The notes beneath the pieces were generated by a model, which saw nothing but the letters and a program-made list of their open reading frames with translations, did no database searches and was not told the DNA's origin. The position numbers were made by a program, and so were the translations under genes. 64,000 nucleotides of DNA. It comes from Caulochytrium protostelioides. Its lineage: Eukaryota > Chytridiomycota > Caulochytriomycetes > Caulochytriales > Caulochytriaceae. The stretch's first letter is position 1, and every line of letters starts with the position of its first letter. The stretch is from contig ML014175.1 in the NCBI GenBank assembly GCA_003615045.1, forward strand, positions 1-64,000, given 5' to 3'. Below, piece by piece: positions 62,233 to 64,000 of the stretch.

Positions 62233-64000
62233 GGTCGACGGGTGCAGTGACGGGCGCAGTCAGACGCGGCTTCACGGGCGGCAGCGGCAGCGGCAGCGGC
62301 AGCGGTGCCGTTCGTTGTGAAGGTCGGATCGCGTGGCCGACACGTGGGCGGAAGGCGCCAAGCGTGGCTTAGCGCCGCGGATTAGTAGAGACGGACTCGG
62401 GGCGTACGGATCACGACCCATGCAAAAACAAAAAAGGTCGGTCCGAACTGCCGTATTAAAGGAATCGAAAACGCGTGCAACAATGATGATCCGTGGGCAA
62501 GAATCGATTTCCGGGCGGAATCGTCGTGGATTCGCCGTATGCGGGTGATAGCCCACGTTGGCGTGATCTCGAGATGGGCCCAAGCGAGGCGACCGATGTC
62601 TGCTCCAACTCCCGCATCCCAATACATCTGGCACGTGGAAATCGCTGGGAGAATCATGTGATGCATGAACGGGACGCGATCCATAGGCTTCAGGTCGTTG
62701 AGGATGGGCGCAGGTCTGTCGTGGCCAACGCCGGTCGACAGCTGCAGATCTCATCTCGGGGCTGCTGGTCGTCCGCAGGTGTGCTGTGGGTGGCGCGGCA
62801 GCGCTGGAGGCAACCCCGGCGCGTGGCTGGCGGGCCTTTCCCCCTTACCCCCTTTCCCCCCTGACCCCTTCCATTCTGGCTCCTTTTTTTTTGTCTGACC
62901 GTGCTGCACTGGGACGGAAGATATAGGTAGGCCCGACAATCCAGACAATCCAGAATAGGAGAGAGCGATGGTGGTGACGAGGCCCATTGAGTCTCGACGC
63001 TCAAGACTCCTGACTTCGTGGTCATACCAGATCGTCCTGATCGGTTGGGCCATTGATACATGAGCGCCGACTTAAGGGCCTCGCGTCCAGGGATCTAGCC
63101 GTGTGGTGCATCCCCTTATTCGGCGCCGCTTGTTTCGCACTCTCCTGTTACGCGGCGCCTAACTAAGCAGGGTTGCAAGGGGGTCCTGGTTGGTGCAGCC
63201 CATGCTGTACTCGCGGAGCGCCGTTCTCCGCGACAGGCTTCCAAGGCCGCCCACGGCGTCCAAGGCCGTCCACCGCAAGACGCTCGGGACGGCAAGACGG
63301 GTCTGGCCGGCAGAGTGCTGCATGACGGTCGCTGCCGCCGCTTTCATATACCTGAATGACGAGACGGCCCCGTGACGCCCACGGTTTGCAGAGTCGCCCA
63401 CGGCCGCCCACCGCAGGAGTCGCCTGTCATGCTTTTCTTCACTTTGTAGGCTCCACGTTTCGGATGAAAGGACCGGTCGATGATAGCGGTGGCCGCCGAT
63501 GGTCAGGCAGATTGTCAACCCACGCGGGTCCGAGCCGACATTCACTGCGGCGCTCGGCATCGGCGCTGGGCCTCGACTGGCGGCCGCCAGAGTGTGGCGC
63601 TCATTATCAATTCGAACGGGCGGTGCCGGTGCCGGTGGCGTCCCGAAGGAGGAGGAGGAGGCGTCGCGATGCAATACACTGCCATGCCAGGCCATGCCAT
63701 GCCATGCGCGGCGACGCCGTGCCGATCGCTCGCGCAGGGGAACGACATGGGGACGGTCCGTCACCCCTTCGGTCTTGGGCGATCTCAGGATCACGGAGGA
63801 TGCTCCGAGACCTCGAACGCCACCGAGCGCTGGCCGCGTGACAGGCGATGCTCGCCGACGCCGGCGCCACCCGCCGGGACGCCTCCTGGATACGCCACCC
63901 GGGGACCGGAGCGAGCCGCGGCGAGAAATCGGCGATACGTCGCCGACGTCGCCACCGCGAGGCAAGGCGGACCGAGGACCGAGGACTGAAGACCGAGGAC
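62233..64000. other. Region upstream of the dynein gene, no gene recognised
   Basis: The first few hundred bases should contain the dynein promoter and 5' UTR, including a GGCAGC hexamer repeat (about 62279-62306). Beyond that I see GC-rich sequence with simple repeats: short related AAGGCCGTCCACCGCA-type blocks near 63240-63415, a GGA run near 63645-63660 and an ATGCC run near 63681-63709. Open frames on both strands lack family motifs. Confidence 0.5.

Noticed and set aside
63159-63965. A 268-codon minus-strand frame near the right edge
   Set aside because: Composition-driven, Arg/Ser/Gly-rich, with no recognisable motif and overlapping plus-strand frames of similar quality.

Overview
The window is nuclear DNA of a GC-rich eukaryote with few, short GT-AG introns. 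It looks like a zoosporic (flagellated) fungus, for example a chytrid or a Caulochytrium/Blastocladiomycota-like lineage. The main evidence is an axonemal inner-arm dynein heavy chain (DNAH2 type), which requires a motile flagellum, beside fungal-type features: an Ndt80/PhoG-fold transcription factor, a lipase of the Candida antarctica lipase B family, an HDEL-tailed ER Hsp70 and a heterotrimeric G-alpha. The species is inference. Proteins carry many Ala/Pro/Ser runs and trinucleotide repeats are common, as expected at this base composition.

Layout: 1-2942 holds no recognisable gene (CGG array, poly-T). Then come G-alpha (+, 2943-4010), mitochondrial ribosomal protein uL24m (-, 4415-5011), a CARM1/PRMT4-type arginine methyltransferase (+, 5989-7563), a SET-domain lysine methyltransferase (-, 7614-9470), the cytosolic Fe-S assembly WD40 protein CIAO1 (+, 10090-11584, one intron), an unrecognised coiled-coil protein (-, 11731-14109), complex I subunit NDUFA11/B14.7 (+, 15419-16301, one intron) and the DEAH helicase PRP43/DHX15 (+, 17329-19701). 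Next are an Ndt80/MYRF-like transcription factor (-, 20378-22354), THO complex subunit THO2 (+, about 24637-31293), an unrecognised Ser/Asp-rich protein (-, 31447-34281), a mitochondrial-type 3-ketoacyl-CoA thiolase (+, 35512-37085, two introns and a 17-nt exon), the ER Hsp110/Grp170 chaperone LHS1/HYOU1 (+, 38026-41132, one intron), phosphoglycerate kinase (-, 41489-43039, one intron) and a secreted CALB-like lipase (-, 43867-44958). The window ends with a degenerate inverted-repeat element (about 46190-47430), the intronless 14.7-kb DNAH2 gene (-, 47548-62232) and 1.8 kb with no recognisable gene.

The genes are mostly unrelated housekeeping functions packed in alternating divergent and convergent pairs, so many promoters are shared. 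Convergent 3' ends lie as little as 50 bp apart. There is no operon-like or biosynthetic clustering.

The most unusual items are the palindromic remnant of what looks like a TnpB/Fanzor-type transposon gene next to the dynein 3' end, the CALB-family lipase with an intact catalytic triad, the 17-nt thiolase micro-exon, the dense GATC cluster upstream of the thiolase, and two sizeable proteins with no recognised family.
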